DNA of 39,615 bases from NCBI GenBank assembly GCA_964652155.1, contig CAZZBK010000037.1, positions 1-39,615 of the forward strand, written 5' to 3'. Origin of the DNA: CAZZBK01 sp964652155 (GTDB lineage: Bacteria; Planctomycetota; Planctomycetia; Pirellulales; PNKZ01). The translations under genes and the position numbers were made by a program. Below are positions 1-8,207 of the stretch, in pieces (position 1 is the first letter of the stretch; each line of letters starts with the position of its first letter). Under the pieces are notes generated by a model. The model worked only from the letters and a program-made list of their open reading frames with translations, did not search any database and was not told the origin of the DNA.

Positions 1-54
1 TTTACGGACTCCCGCTGGTCGTCCTGTTAACTTAATTATATGAACCTCAATAAC
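1..54 (-). repeat. Inverted-repeat copy, cut by the window edge
   Basis: These 54 bases are the reverse complement of 16107-16160 with a single mismatch, at base 34 (a here, where the other copy would give c). The identity runs right up to base 1, so the repeat very probably continues outside the window. Similarity stops sharply after base 54. On the minus strand this copy begins 31 bp after the stop codon of the lipid-ligase fusion gene. It is therefore placed downstream of a gene in the same relative orientation as the other copy. Starting a sequence exactly inside a repeat is typical of an assembly break at a multi-copy element; that is inference. Confidence 0.85.
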
Positions 55-85
55 GTGATCTGGAACGAGCAAGACGTCCCGCACC

Positions 86-3000
86 CTACGCGCTCGCTTG
101 CGCGAAACCGGGGCTGATCTTCTCGAGTTCCTCGGCGACGCAATCGACCGTGTAGCGGATTTGCTCGGGCGTGTGGCAGGAGGTGATGAAGAAGCGGAGC
201 CGGGCGGCCTTTTCTTCCACCGCGGGGTAGAGAATCGGCTGCACGTTGACGCCGCGATCCTTGAGCGCTTTGGACAAGGCGAGGGCGTGCATCGAGTTGC
301 CGATGATGATCGGCACGACCGGTGAGTCTTCGCTCAGGCCGGTGTTGAGTCCGTGCTGCTTGGCGAGACTGAGGAACAGTTTTGCCCGTTCGTGCAATCG
401 CGCGACCCGCTGCGGTTCGGCTTCGAGAACCCGGATCGAAGCCAGCGAGGCGGCGGCGTTCGAGGGGGAGATGCCGACGCTGTACACGAAGCCGGGGGAG
501 GTGTACTTGAGGTACTCGACGAGCGCCTTGGAGCCGGCGATGTAGCCGCCGCACGACCCGAACGACTTGCTGAGCGTGCCCATCCACAGGTCGACGTCCG
601 AGGGCTTGACGTTGAAGTACTCGCTGATCCCCCGGCCATGCGCGCCGAGCGTGCCGATTGAGTGGGCTTCGTCGACCATCAGGAACGTCTTGTGCTTCTT
701 TTTCAGTTCGACAAAGTGCGGCAGGTCGCCGATGTCGCCGTCCATGCTGTACACGCCTTCGATGACGATCAGCACGCGTCGGTACTCGCTGCGCAAATCA
801 CGGAGCAACTCGTCGACCACGGCGTAGTCGTTGTGCGGGAACGGTCGGCGTCGCGCGCCGCTCAGTTTGCAACCTTGGATAATGCTGTTGTGGGCGAGCG
901 CGTCGTGCAGGATCAAGTCGCCAGGACCAAACAAGTGACCGATCGTCGTCTCGTTGGTCGAGTGACCGCCGACGTAGACGATCGAGTCTTCGGTGCCGAT
1001 AAACTGAGCGATCGCTTGTTCCAGTTCGCGATGGACGGTCTTCTCGCCCGAGACCAACCGGCTGGCCGAGACACTGGTGCCGTATTGATCGATGGCCTCT
1101 TTGGCCGCGCGGGTCACGCTGGCGTCGCCCGACATGCCAACGTAGTTGTAGCTGCAAAAGTTGATGTACTCGCGGCCGTCGATCATCGTCGTGTCGTTGG
1201 TCACGCGCTGATGGACGGGGAAGTACGGGTTGCCAAGGCCCGAGGCCTCGACCATCTCGAGGTTTTGACGCAAGCGGATGTACTCGGGCATGCAGTCGAA
1301 GCGGAAATACTCTTCGGGGACGTCAGGGCCGTTGTTCTTCTCGGCCTCGACCCCCTTGCCCAGGTAGCGATCGACGGCGTCGACCACCTCGCGGCAGGTT
1401 TCGAGTGATTGCAGAATTTCTTCGGGGAATCGTCCGCCGAACCGCTCTTCGAGCGCGGCCAGAATTTCCATCCGTTCGAGCGAGTCGAGTCCGAGCTCCG
1501 TGATATTCGAATCGAGCGTGAGTCCGCGAGCGCGCTCTTTGGCGATGCGACGAACTTCTTCGAGCACCAAGTCGGCCGTGCTCCGCTTTTTGAGCGGATA
1601 CATGCGTCCATGCTGCGACTCGGCCTGTTCGTCGTCGGCGATCGCTTGCAGCTTGAACTCGGAGGGGGCTTGAGGCGCGGCGGCGGTCACATCGACCTCG
1701 ACTTCAGCGACGGCTTGCGGCGCGGCGCTCTCGGGAGCGACGAGCGCGGCATCGCCCGAGTCCCAGCCAACGACCACGTCGAGCGAGCCGTCGAGAAAGG
1801 CGCGGCGGCAGGCGTGACGTTGGATCTTGCCGCTGCTCGTTTTGGGAATGCTACCTTGCTTGATGAGCCGAATCGAGTCGACCTGCAATTCGTGTTCGCG
1901 CGAGACGTCGCGTCGAATGGCCTCGAACATTGCGGCGGCGTCGTCGACCTGATGGCGATCGACTTCGTAGACGATGACCAGCTTGGGCTGATCTTCGACC
2001 TCGATGGTGAAGGCGGCCCCCGCGCCCGGCTTCACGCCCGTGTTGCTTCGCTCGACGGTCAACTCGATATCGTGCGGGTAGTGGTTTAACCCGCGAATGA
2101 TGATGAGGTCCTTGAGTCGGCTGGCAATGAACAGCTCGGAGCCTTGGAAGAAGCCGAGGTCGCCGGTTCGCATGAACGGTCCCTCGCCCGTGTCTTTAAG
2201 CACGGCGCGGAAGGTGTGTTCGGTCTCTTCCTTTCGCTTCCAGTAGCCCTGGGCGACACTGGGGCTTTGCACCCAAATCTCGCCGACTTCGTTTTCGGCG
2301 CAGCGGGTCTGGGTGTCGGGCCGCACGATAATGACCTTCTCGCTGGGCAAGGCCTGGCCGGAGCCGACGAGGCGTCGGGCTCCCTTTTCTTGGCTGGCGA
2401 GCACGGGCACGACTTCGCCGTTTTCGAGGGCCTTGGGATCGTAAGCGCGGACGACCGGCGGCTGATTTTTGAACCCGCCGGCCACGATGAGCGTCGCCTC
2501 GGCGAGTCCGTAGCAGGGGTAGAACGCCTCGCGACGGAAGCCGCAGGGCTCGAAGACCTCGGCAAAGCGGTCGAGCGTTTCGGCCCGCACGGGTTCGGCA
2601 CCATTGAAGGCCAAGTCCCAACAGCTCAGATCGAGTTGCGCCCGTTGCTCGGCAGTGATTTTGCGGGCACACAGGTCGTAGGCGAAGTTTGGCCCGCCGC
2701 TGACCGTGGCTCGATACTTGGAAATGGCCTTGAGCCAGCGAAACGGCCGCTGCAAGAACGACACCGGCGACATGCTCACGCCCGGAACGCCCGCGTACAT
2801 CGGTTCGAGAATGCCGCCGACCAGCCCCATGTCGTGGTAGCTGGGGAGCCAAAACGCGCCAATCACCGAGCGCGTCATCTCGAACGCCGAGGCGATCATC
2901 CAGCAGTTAGCCAGCAGGTTGCCGTGCGTGAGCATCACCCCCTTGGGGGTACCGGTCGAACCGGAGGTGTACTGTAAAAAGGCCAGCGTCTCGCGATTGA

Positions 3001-3499
3001 TATTGGGCCGAGACCAACTGTCGGCCACCGCCGTGTCGATGCGATCGGTGCAAACCCAGTGCATCTTGTTGAGTTCGGGGGCTTGGTCCAGCGTGGGGGC
3101 CACTCGATCGTAGACCGACTGGACGGTCAGAGCGACCGCCGCGTCGCAGTCATGGGCGATCAGCTCGATGCGTTCGAGCGAGCGGTTGAGCCGCGGAGGG
3201 TACGCGGGGACCGCGACGCAGCCGGCATACAAGCAGCCGTAAAACGAGGCGATAAAGTCGAGCCCCGCTGGAAACAACAGCACGGCCCGCTGGCCGGTCA
3301 AACCTCGTTCGATGAGGGTTTGGCCGATGGCCCGCGCGCGGCGGTCAAGCTCGGCGTAGGTGAAGTTGACTTCTTCGTCATCGCCATCGACCAGGAAGCG
3401 GTAGGTGATGAAATCCGGCTGCGTCTCGGCGCGGTGGCGCACCAAGTCGACAAACGTCGGAGGACCGTAGGTGGTCGAAATCATGAGCTGGTGATGCAC
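86..3499 (-). CDS. Fatty acyl-AMP ligase - ACP - alpha-oxoamine synthase fusion protein
   Basis: A three-module protein of 1137 residues. Residues about 10-580 form an adenylating enzyme of the fatty acyl-AMP ligase type: P-loop YTSGSTGTPKG (177-187), YGLAEAT (330-336), RTGDLGF (444-450), a FAAL-like RGLNHYPHDIE (469-479) and the C-terminal lysine motif PKTSSGKIQR (Lys558). Residues about 640-720 are an acyl carrier protein with phosphopantetheine Ser673 in GLDSLERM. Residues about 740-1125 are a fold-type I PLP enzyme of the oxoamine synthase family (serine palmitoyltransferase, BioF, KBL), with DEAHSIGTLG and Schiff-base Lys979 in GTLSKSFGSCGGY. The inferred path is that a free fatty acid is adenylated, loaded on the ACP and condensed with an amino acid, giving a 3-keto amino lipid such as a sphingoid-base precursor. 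The GTG at 3499 has GGAG 11 nt upstream; an ATG at 3485 is an alternative start. The gene stands alone on this strand. Confidence 0.9.
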   Translation of the reverse strand: MHHQLMISTTYGPPTFVDLVRHRAETQPDFITYRFLVDGDDEEVNFTYAELDRRARAIGQTLIERGLTGQRAVLLFPAGLDFIASFYGCLYAGCVAVPAYPPRLNRSLERIELIAHDCDAAVALTVQSVYDRVAPTLDQAPELNKMHWVCTDRIDTAVADSWSRPNINRETLAFLQYTSGSTGTPKGVMLTHGNLLANCWMIASAFEMTRSVIGAFWLPSYHDMGLVGGILEPMYAGVPGVSMSPVSFLQRPFRWLKAISKYRATVSGGPNFAYDLCARKITAEQRAQLDLSCWDLAFNGAEPVRAETLDRFAEVFEPCGFRREAFYPCYGLAEATLIVAGGFKNQPPVVRAYDPKALENGEVVPVLASQEKGARRLVGSGQALPSEKVIIVRPDTQTRCAENEVGEIWVQSPSVAQGYWKRKEETEHTFRAVLKDTGEGPFMRTGDLGFFQGSELFIASRLKDLIIIRGLNHYPHDIELTVERSNTGVKPGAGAAFTIEVEDQPKLVIVYEVDRHQVDDAAAMFEAIRRDVSREHELQVDSIRLIKQGSIPKTSSGKIQRHACRRAFLDGSLDVVVGWDSGDAALVAPESAAPQAVAEVEVDVTAAAPQAPSEFKLQAIADDEQAESQHGRMYPLKKRSTADLVLEEVRRIAKERARGLTLDSNITELGLDSLERMEILAALEERFGGRFPEEILQSLETCREVVDAVDRYLGKGVEAEKNNGPDVPEEYFRFDCMPEYIRLRQNLEMVEASGLGNPYFPVHQRVTNDTTMIDGREYINFCSYNYVGMSGDASVTRAAKEAIDQYGTSVSASRLVSGEKTVHRELEQAIAQFIGTEDSIVYVGGHSTNETTIGHLFGPGDLILHDALAHNSIIQGCKLSGARRRPFPHNDYAVVDELLRDLRSEYRRVLIVIEGVYSMDGDIGDLPHFVELKKKHKTFLMVDEAHSIGTLGAHGRGISEYFNVKPSDVDLWMGTLSKSFGSCGGYIAGSKALVEYLKYTSPGFVYSVGISPSNAAASLASIRVLEAEPQRVARLHERAKLFLSLAKQHGLNTGLSEDSPVVPIIIGNSMHALALSKALKDRGVNVQPILYPAVEEKAARLRFFITSCHTPEQIRYTVDCVAEELEKISPGFAQASA

Positions 3500-3927
3500 G
3501 ACAGGCCAAGCTCCATCGAGTCGGAGGGACTAAGGGCCCCTAAACAAACTCACCCGCAAGATGACGAACTGACCGACTCGGTCACTCGATCTGACGGCGT
3601 GATCCAATGGTTAGGTGCTATGACTAAACGACCGACAGGCTCTCCAAGTAGCCCAACTGAATCGAGTCCGATCGACCCAAGTGTCCGGATCAAATCATCG
3701 TTTCTATCGATTAAAGCTTGCTGGAACAAGTGGTTAGGACGTTGCGATCGGCTGGCGTTCAGGGGCTGGAGCGACTGATTCGTTATCGGCATTCGGAGAC
3801 GTTTAAGTCAGCCTGGATGGACTCTGAAGTGTGCGTCTCTCATTGTAACGCACGATCAAATATGAACTTGCGATAGCGATTCGCAAGCAGAGAAAACGTC
3901 TTGCGAGCAGGAATTCGAGGAAAGGCT
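3500..3927. other. Gene-poor spacer
   Basis: These 428 bp separate the 5' end of the lipid-ligase fusion gene from the 3' end of the small gene at 3928-4167. I see no convincing gene here. An 80-codon minus-strand open frame at 3550-3792 has no family resemblance or Shine-Dalgarno sequence. The region should hold the promoter of the fusion gene, but no clear -35/-10 pair stands out. Confidence 0.5.
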
Positions 3928-4167
3928 TTATGCCCAATCCAAACCAGTTTCCTTTTTTACCCGATCCGAAAAATCTCCCAAAAGCCCCCCAATTACATCC
4001 CAGCGGTCAGGGCGACGGAGTTCGATATCCCCCTGTCGGTTGATCCGGACCAAGCTCTGTTCGCTAACACCCAGTTGGCGGAGTTCGTCGGGCTGCATCT
4101 CTTCGTCGCGAGTAATGCGCATCAGTGTCTCACCGGACATTTCAATGAATTGCATCGACAGCTTCAT
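3928..4167 (-). CDS. Small conserved hypothetical protein (79 aa)
   Basis: The function is not known. The product starts MKLSMQFIEMSGETLMRI and is rich in charged residues (DEEMQPDELRQLGVSE, NRQGDIELRRPDRWDVIGG). It ends LDWA and has no signal peptide or membrane segment. The composition looks like a compact soluble alpha/beta protein rather than a shadow frame. The ATG at 4167 has a good ribosome site (GAGGGCGAGT just before it), so it is preferred over the longer frame starting at 4221. The gene is divergent from the PIG-L deacetylase at 4320, with 152 bp between the starts for two promoters. I believe similar short proteins occur in other planctomycetes, but this was not checked. Confidence 0.65.
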   Translation of the reverse strand: MKLSMQFIEMSGETLMRITRDEEMQPDELRQLGVSEQSLVRINRQGDIELRRPDRWDVIGGLLGDFSDRVKKETGLDWA

Positions 4168-4319
4168 ACTCGCCCTCGAAAACGGTTGGGGGCAGGGCCC
4201 ACAGAGGATTGCTCGCCCCATGATAACTCGTCGGGCTTCAGGATACCAATTCTGAAACCGGTTGAATTAGAACAGCATGGCTTTCGAGTCTCTGGGGCGA
4301 TGGCTATGATGCTCGCACC

Positions 4320-5141
4320 ATGAGTGAACGACCTCTGAAACTACTGGTATTGGGTGCCCATCCCGACGACGCCGAGTTCGCGGCCGGGGGCATCGTGTCG
4401 TTGTATCGCGGGATGGGACACGCCGTGAAAATGGTCTCCGTGACCAATGGCGAGTCTGGGCACCATCGCATGGGGGGGCAGGAACTCACGGCGCGGCGTC
4501 GAGCCGAGGCCGCCGCGTCGGCCAACTTGATCGGAGCCGAGTCGGCGGTGTGGGATTTTCCGGATGGGCAACTGCTGCCGACGCTCGAGTTGCGTTGGCA
4601 GATCATCCGCGAAATCCGGACTTATGACCCTGACTTGGTGCTGACGCATCGAACGAACGACTACCATCCCGATCATCGCGCGGTGGGCCAGGCCGTGCAG
4701 GACGCGAGCTACCTGGTGACCGTTCCCCATCTGGTGCCAGAGGTTCCCGCGCTGCGGCGCGATCCGGTGGTGGCCTATTTACCGGACCGGTTCACGCGCC
4801 CCAATGCGCTGTCGGCCGACGTGGTGCTCGACATCGGCGGTCAGATAGAAACGATCGTGGACATGCTTGCGTGTCATGCGTCGCAGGTGTTCGAGTGGCT
4901 GCCGTACAACGAGCACCTCGACGACCAACTGCCCAACGACGCCCAGGGTCGCCGCGCGTGGCTCAAGAACTGGTTTCTCGACAAGGTGCGCCCCCGGGCG
5001 GATCGCTATCGTGACGAACTGGTCGCCGCCTATGGCGAGGAGTATGGCGAACAGATCGAGTTGATCGAGGTCTTCGAGATCAGCGAGTACGCGCTGCAAG
5101 CGAGCGAAGCCGAGTTACAACGGCTGTTCGACGTGGGCTAA
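4320..5141 (+). CDS. PIG-L/LmbE family deacetylase
   Basis: A 273-residue zinc-dependent N-deacetylase of the PIG-L (LmbE-like) family. These enzymes remove acetyl groups from GlcNAc-type substrates, for example in bacillithiol, mycothiol or GPI synthesis. The metal and catalytic motif AHPDD is at residues 13-17 (His14, Asp16, Asp17), after a hydrophobic strand LLVLG. The second conserved part, THRTNDYHPDHRA, supplies the third zinc-binding His. No signal peptide is visible, so it is probably cytoplasmic. A BshB1-like role is possible, but nothing around it identifies the substrate. The ATG at 4320 has no clear Shine-Dalgarno sequence. The 3' end overlaps that of convergent ksgA by 27 bp. Confidence 0.88.
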   Translation: MSERPLKLLVLGAHPDDAEFAAGGIVSLYRGMGHAVKMVSVTNGESGHHRMGGQELTARRRAEAAASANLIGAESAVWDFPDGQLLPTLELRWQIIREIRTYDPDLVLTHRTNDYHPDHRAVGQAVQDASYLVTVPHLVPEVPALRRDPVVAYLPDRFTRPNALSADVVLDIGGQIETIVDMLACHASQVFEWLPYNEHLDDQLPNDAQGRRAWLKNWFLDKVRPRADRYRDELVAAYGEEYGEQIELIEVFEISEYALQASEAELQRLFDVG

Positions 5142-6032
5142 ACGAGCCTTGAGCACTTGGCAGAGCCGGATGAGGGTGTCAACATCGAGCGCCTCGGCGC
5201 GGGTGTTCTGGTCGAATTGCATTTCGGCCATGACCTCGTCGACCTGCGGTTTGCTCAGCCGGTCTTTGAACACGCTGACCAGCACGCTGCGCAGGAACTT
5301 GCGTCGATAGCAGAATAAATCGCGAATCGTGGTGTGGAAGAATTCGAGATCGCCGATCAGCGCTCGTCTTTCCAATTGCAGCTTTAAGTGTACGATCGCC
5401 GAGGTGACCTTGGGCCGGGGCCAGAATACGGTCGGCGGCATCGTGCGAATGATCTCGGCCTCGCATTGGCTCTGCATCCAGATGCTCAGCGCACTGTAGT
5501 CCTTCGAGGCCGGTGGCGAAATGATCCGATCGGCCAGCTCTTTTTGAATCGTGCAGGTCATCGAGTAGGGCGGCATATCGGTCGACAGCAGATTCGACAT
5601 CACGGGGGTGGCCACGTTGTAGGGCAGATTGGCGACCAGCTTGAAGCGTCGATTCGGCGCGGCGGCGAGCTTGGCGCGGACCACGTCGAGCACCGCGTCG
5701 TCGAAGTGATTTTTGTTGCGCAGTGCGTCCTGGCAGAGCAGCGTGACGTTCGCGTGGTCGATCAACTCTTCGCTGGCCAGTTGATGCATTTTTTCGTCGA
5801 TGTCGACGCTGACCACCTCGCCCGCCTGCCGCGCCAACATCGCGGTGAGCGAGCCAGTCCCGGTGCCGACCTCCAGCACAACATCCCGCGCGTCGAGGTG
5901 CGCCGAGTCGGCGATCAACTGTACGAGATTCAAATCGATCAGAAAATTTTGCCCATAGCGGCTGTTGGGATGGATGCCCACCTCGCCAAAGCGGCGGGTC
6001 AAGTAGCTCAGTGTCTGACGTGGTGTGTTCAT
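5115..6032 (-). CDS. rsmA: 16S rRNA (adenine1518/1519-N6,N6)-dimethyltransferase KsgA/RsmA
   Basis: A 305-residue SAM-dependent enzyme that dimethylates two adenines in the 3'-terminal hairpin of 16S rRNA late in 30S assembly. Visible motifs are the N-terminal YGQNFLID (26-33), the SAM loop VLEVGTGTGSL (52-62), the acidic VDID (76-79) and the catalytic motif NLPYN (135-139). The C-terminal helical domain starts near residue 210. The start at 6032 gives MNTPRQTLSYL and normal family length; the open frame extends 35 codons further upstream, but that part is unlike the family. It follows ribE by 64 bp on the same strand, so the two may share a transcript. Its last 27 bp overlap the convergent deacetylase gene. 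Confidence 0.94.
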   Translation of the reverse strand: MNTPRQTLSYLTRRFGEVGIHPNSRYGQNFLIDLNLVQLIADSAHLDARDVVLEVGTGTGSLTAMLARQAGEVVSVDIDEKMHQLASEELIDHANVTLLCQDALRNKNHFDDAVLDVVRAKLAAAPNRRFKLVANLPYNVATPVMSNLLSTDMPPYSMTCTIQKELADRIISPPASKDYSALSIWMQSQCEAEIIRTMPPTVFWPRPKVTSAIVHLKLQLERRALIGDLEFFHTTIRDLFCYRRKFLRSVLVSVFKDRLSKPQVDEVMAEMQFDQNTRAEALDVDTLIRLCQVLKARLAHVEQPL

Positions 6033-6096
6033 GCGTTGGCGAGCGTTGGAGATGAGGGGTCGAGCGAGTGTGTGAGGAGGGGGCGCGTCGGAAGTG

Positions 6097-6690
6097 CTAT
6101 GTGTCGCGATGCAATTGCTTCTGCACGTACTTGGCAAGTAGGTCGGTCTCGATGTTCACGCGATCACCTGGTCGCAACGGGCCCAAGGTTGTCACGGCGA
6201 GCGTGTGCGGGATCAGGGCGACGCTAAATCGGTCGGCCTCGACATCGACCAGCGTGAGGCTCACGCCATCGACCGTCACCGAGCCCTTGCTGATCATCTG
6301 TCGGGTTAGCTCGCGGGGCACGCGAAACCACAAGGTCGACCAGGGGCCGCTGTCGGCGCGCTCGATCAACTCGCCGCGCGCGTCGACATGGCCGGTGACA
6401 AAATGCCCGCCGAGTCGATCGCCGACCGCGAGTGACCGTTCTAAGTTCACCCGCGCGCCGCGCTGCAACGCGCCGAGCGTGGTTCGCTGCAGGGTCTCGG
6501 GGCCGGCCTCAAAGACGAGTTGAGTGGCGTCGCTGCCGACGACCGTCAAGCAACAGCCCGACACGCAAATGCTCTCGCCAAGCCGGGCTGCGGCGGCCAT
6601 TTGCGGGGCGTCAATCACCAAGCGCACGCCGGGCGGTTCGCTGCGAACCTCGACGACCTCGGCACAATATTCGACCAGTCCTGTGAACAT
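6097..6690 (-). CDS. ribE: Riboflavin synthase, alpha subunit
   Basis: Riboflavin synthase dismutates two 6,7-dimethyl-8-ribityllumazines into riboflavin and a pyrimidinedione. The 197-residue product starts with the hallmark MFTGLVE. It shows the two lumazine-binding barrels typical of the family: the first with GCCLTVV near residue 50, the second with GGHFVTGHVD (about residue 100) and KGSVTVDGVSLTLV. The ATG at 6690 is chosen because the family begins exactly there; 30 more upstream codons are open but not conserved. The other riboflavin genes are not nearby. No FMN riboswitch is evident in the 237 bp before the divergent stress-protein gene. Confidence 0.94.
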   Translation of the reverse strand: MFTGLVEYCAEVVEVRSEPPGVRLVIDAPQMAAAARLGESICVSGCCLTVVGSDATQLVFEAGPETLQRTTLGALQRGARVNLERSLAVGDRLGGHFVTGHVDARGELIERADSGPWSTLWFRVPRELTRQMISKGSVTVDGVSLTLVDVEADRFSVALIPHTLAVTTLGPLRPGDRVNIETDLLAKYVQKQLHRDT

Positions 6691-6927
6691 ACCGCGTTCT
6701 TCGTGTAAAACGGCAATCAGCCCCGTCTCAATAGCGACCCGATGAGCTTGATTCGCACCATCGATGTTCGGAAATCGCACACCGCGCCTGAGAAGACTGC
6801 TCGCGAACCATCGCCGCGGGCGATAAAATCATGAGACTAGTTTAACGAGACTCGGCTTGGCTCGATAGTTGCAGCGGACACCCCCACCGGGTGAACTGAT
6901 ATTCCTTCCATCAAGGATCATGACTCC

Positions 6928-7848
6928 ATGAACGTTTTAGTAGCGGTTGACGGGTCCGTCGGCAGCCAAGAGGCCATTCGACAGATAGGGCAGTTATTGT
7001 CACCCAGTGATGCGATCACGCTGTATTATTCGCCGCCAGGGGTGAATTTTCCTGCCGTGACGGAGATGTCCCCCGAGGTTCAAGCCGCCACGCGGCAAGC
7101 CTTGGCCGACGCCGTGTTCAATGACGCGATGGCCCGTCTCAGCGAGCCGTTGCGCGGCTCGGTTCGTCGCCTGGTCGGTCATCAGACGGCGCGTCACGGC
7201 ATCCTGCTTGCCGCCGAAGAAATCCAGGCAGAGCTGATCGTGGTCGGCGCACGCGGCTTAAGTCCCGTCAAGGAATTGCTGCTGGGGAGCGTCTCGCATA
7301 GCGTGGCCCGCGAGGCCAAAGTGCCCGTCTTCGTCGCCCGTGCCAAATCGAGCGGCCCAACCACCGGACCCTATCGGGCGATGATCGCCGTGGGGAGTGT
7401 CGAGCAGGGATCGCGGCTGTGTGCGCTGGCGAGACGGTTCCAGTGGCCCGCCAAGGCCGAGGTGTCGCTCGTGCGGGTGATCGAACCGATGTTTGCGGGC
7501 GAGTTGCCCGAGTGGCTGGAAAAAGCGGCCCGCGATGCCATGACCGAGGCGGCCGCCCAGGGGTGGCGTCGCGAGCATGCCGCCGAGAAGCAGCGTGCCT
7601 ACGACGAATTGCAGGCCCTAGCGGCTCGTCAAACCCCGCCGCTGCCGTCGGCCCGGCCCTTGGTGCTCGAAGGGGACAGCGCCGAGCAATTGCTCAACGC
7701 CTGCACGGCCCAGCAAGCCGACCTGATCGTCATTGGCCCGCGCCGACTCAATCTGCTCGAACGCTGGATGCTCGGCAGCACGTCGGAGAATCTGCTCAGC
7801 CATGCGCCCTGCTCGGTGCTCGTGGCCCGTGAGAAAGAGACCGCCTAG
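6928..7848 (+). CDS. Tandem universal stress protein (two UspA domains)
   Basis: A 306-residue protein made of two universal stress protein domains. The first (about 1-140) begins MNVLVAVDGS and ends with the nucleotide-binding signature GARGLSPVKELLLGSVS followed by VPVFVAR. The second (about 150-305) has the matching IGPRRLNLLERWMLGSTSE and APCSVLVAR. The G-2X-G-9X-G(S/T) pattern suggests ATP binding in the first domain; the second is less canonical (GPRR). It is cytoplasmic by composition. No partner gene is suggested by context: it is divergent from ribE and convergent with the small inhibitor-like gene, leaving 15 bp between stops. Confidence 0.92.
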   Translation: MNVLVAVDGSVGSQEAIRQIGQLLSPSDAITLYYSPPGVNFPAVTEMSPEVQAATRQALADAVFNDAMARLSEPLRGSVRRLVGHQTARHGILLAAEEIQAELIVVGARGLSPVKELLLGSVSHSVAREAKVPVFVARAKSSGPTTGPYRAMIAVGSVEQGSRLCALARRFQWPAKAEVSLVRVIEPMFAGELPEWLEKAARDAMTEAAAQGWRREHAAEKQRAYDELQALAARQTPPLPSARPLVLEGDSAEQLLNACTAQQADLIVIGPRRLNLLERWMLGSTSENLLSHAPCSVLVAREKETA

Positions 7849-7863
7849 GTTGTTGAGCGCGGA

Positions 7864-8184
7864 TCAAGCCGTGGCTCGATTTGCCATCGCCGACGCGACT
7901 TCCGGTTGTTTGATCAACTCGCGAATAAACGACGCTTCAGCAACGACCACAAAAGAGCCAAGATTTCGAAAGGTATTATAGTCTCGGGGGCGACGACCGG
8001 TCGATTGATTGACGCGATCCAGCAAGGCGCTCACCGTCCCCTCAACTCGATCGGCTTGAAGTGCCGCCTGGCCATGAGTGGGTCGTAAATAGACGACCGC
8101 CTCGATCGGTCCGCTCGATGTTTGCTGAGCGGCACTGAGCTGTTGGACCAAGACCGGGTCAAGTTTCGCGTGAGCGCGAGGCAT
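7864..8184 (-). CDS. Small protein resembling a subtilisin propeptide/inhibitor (I9-like)
   Basis: A 106-residue protein encoded 23 bp downstream of a subtilisin-like protease on the same strand. The pattern IEAVVYLRP, then a helix around TVSALLDRVNQSTG, then FRNLGSFVVVAEASFIRELIKQPEVASAMAN, suggests the beta-alpha-beta-beta-alpha-beta order of subtilisin prodomains (peptidase inhibitor I9 fold). The assignment is by pattern only. It has no signal peptide, cysteines or membrane segment. The likely role is a separate folding chaperone or inhibitor of the neighbouring protease. The ATG at 8184 lacks a strong Shine-Dalgarno sequence, so it may be translated after the upstream gene. Confidence 0.6.
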   Translation of the reverse strand: MPRAHAKLDPVLVQQLSAAQQTSSGPIEAVVYLRPTHGQAALQADRVEGTVSALLDRVNQSTGRRPRDYNTFRNLGSFVVVAEASFIRELIKQPEVASAMANRATA

Positions 8185-8207
8185 AAACTCAACCTGTTCT
8201 CTCGGGC

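Noticed and set aside
3550..3792. 80-codon minus-strand frame in the spacer upstream of the fusion gene
   Set aside because: No ribosome site, low-information composition and no family resemblance, so not called as a gene.
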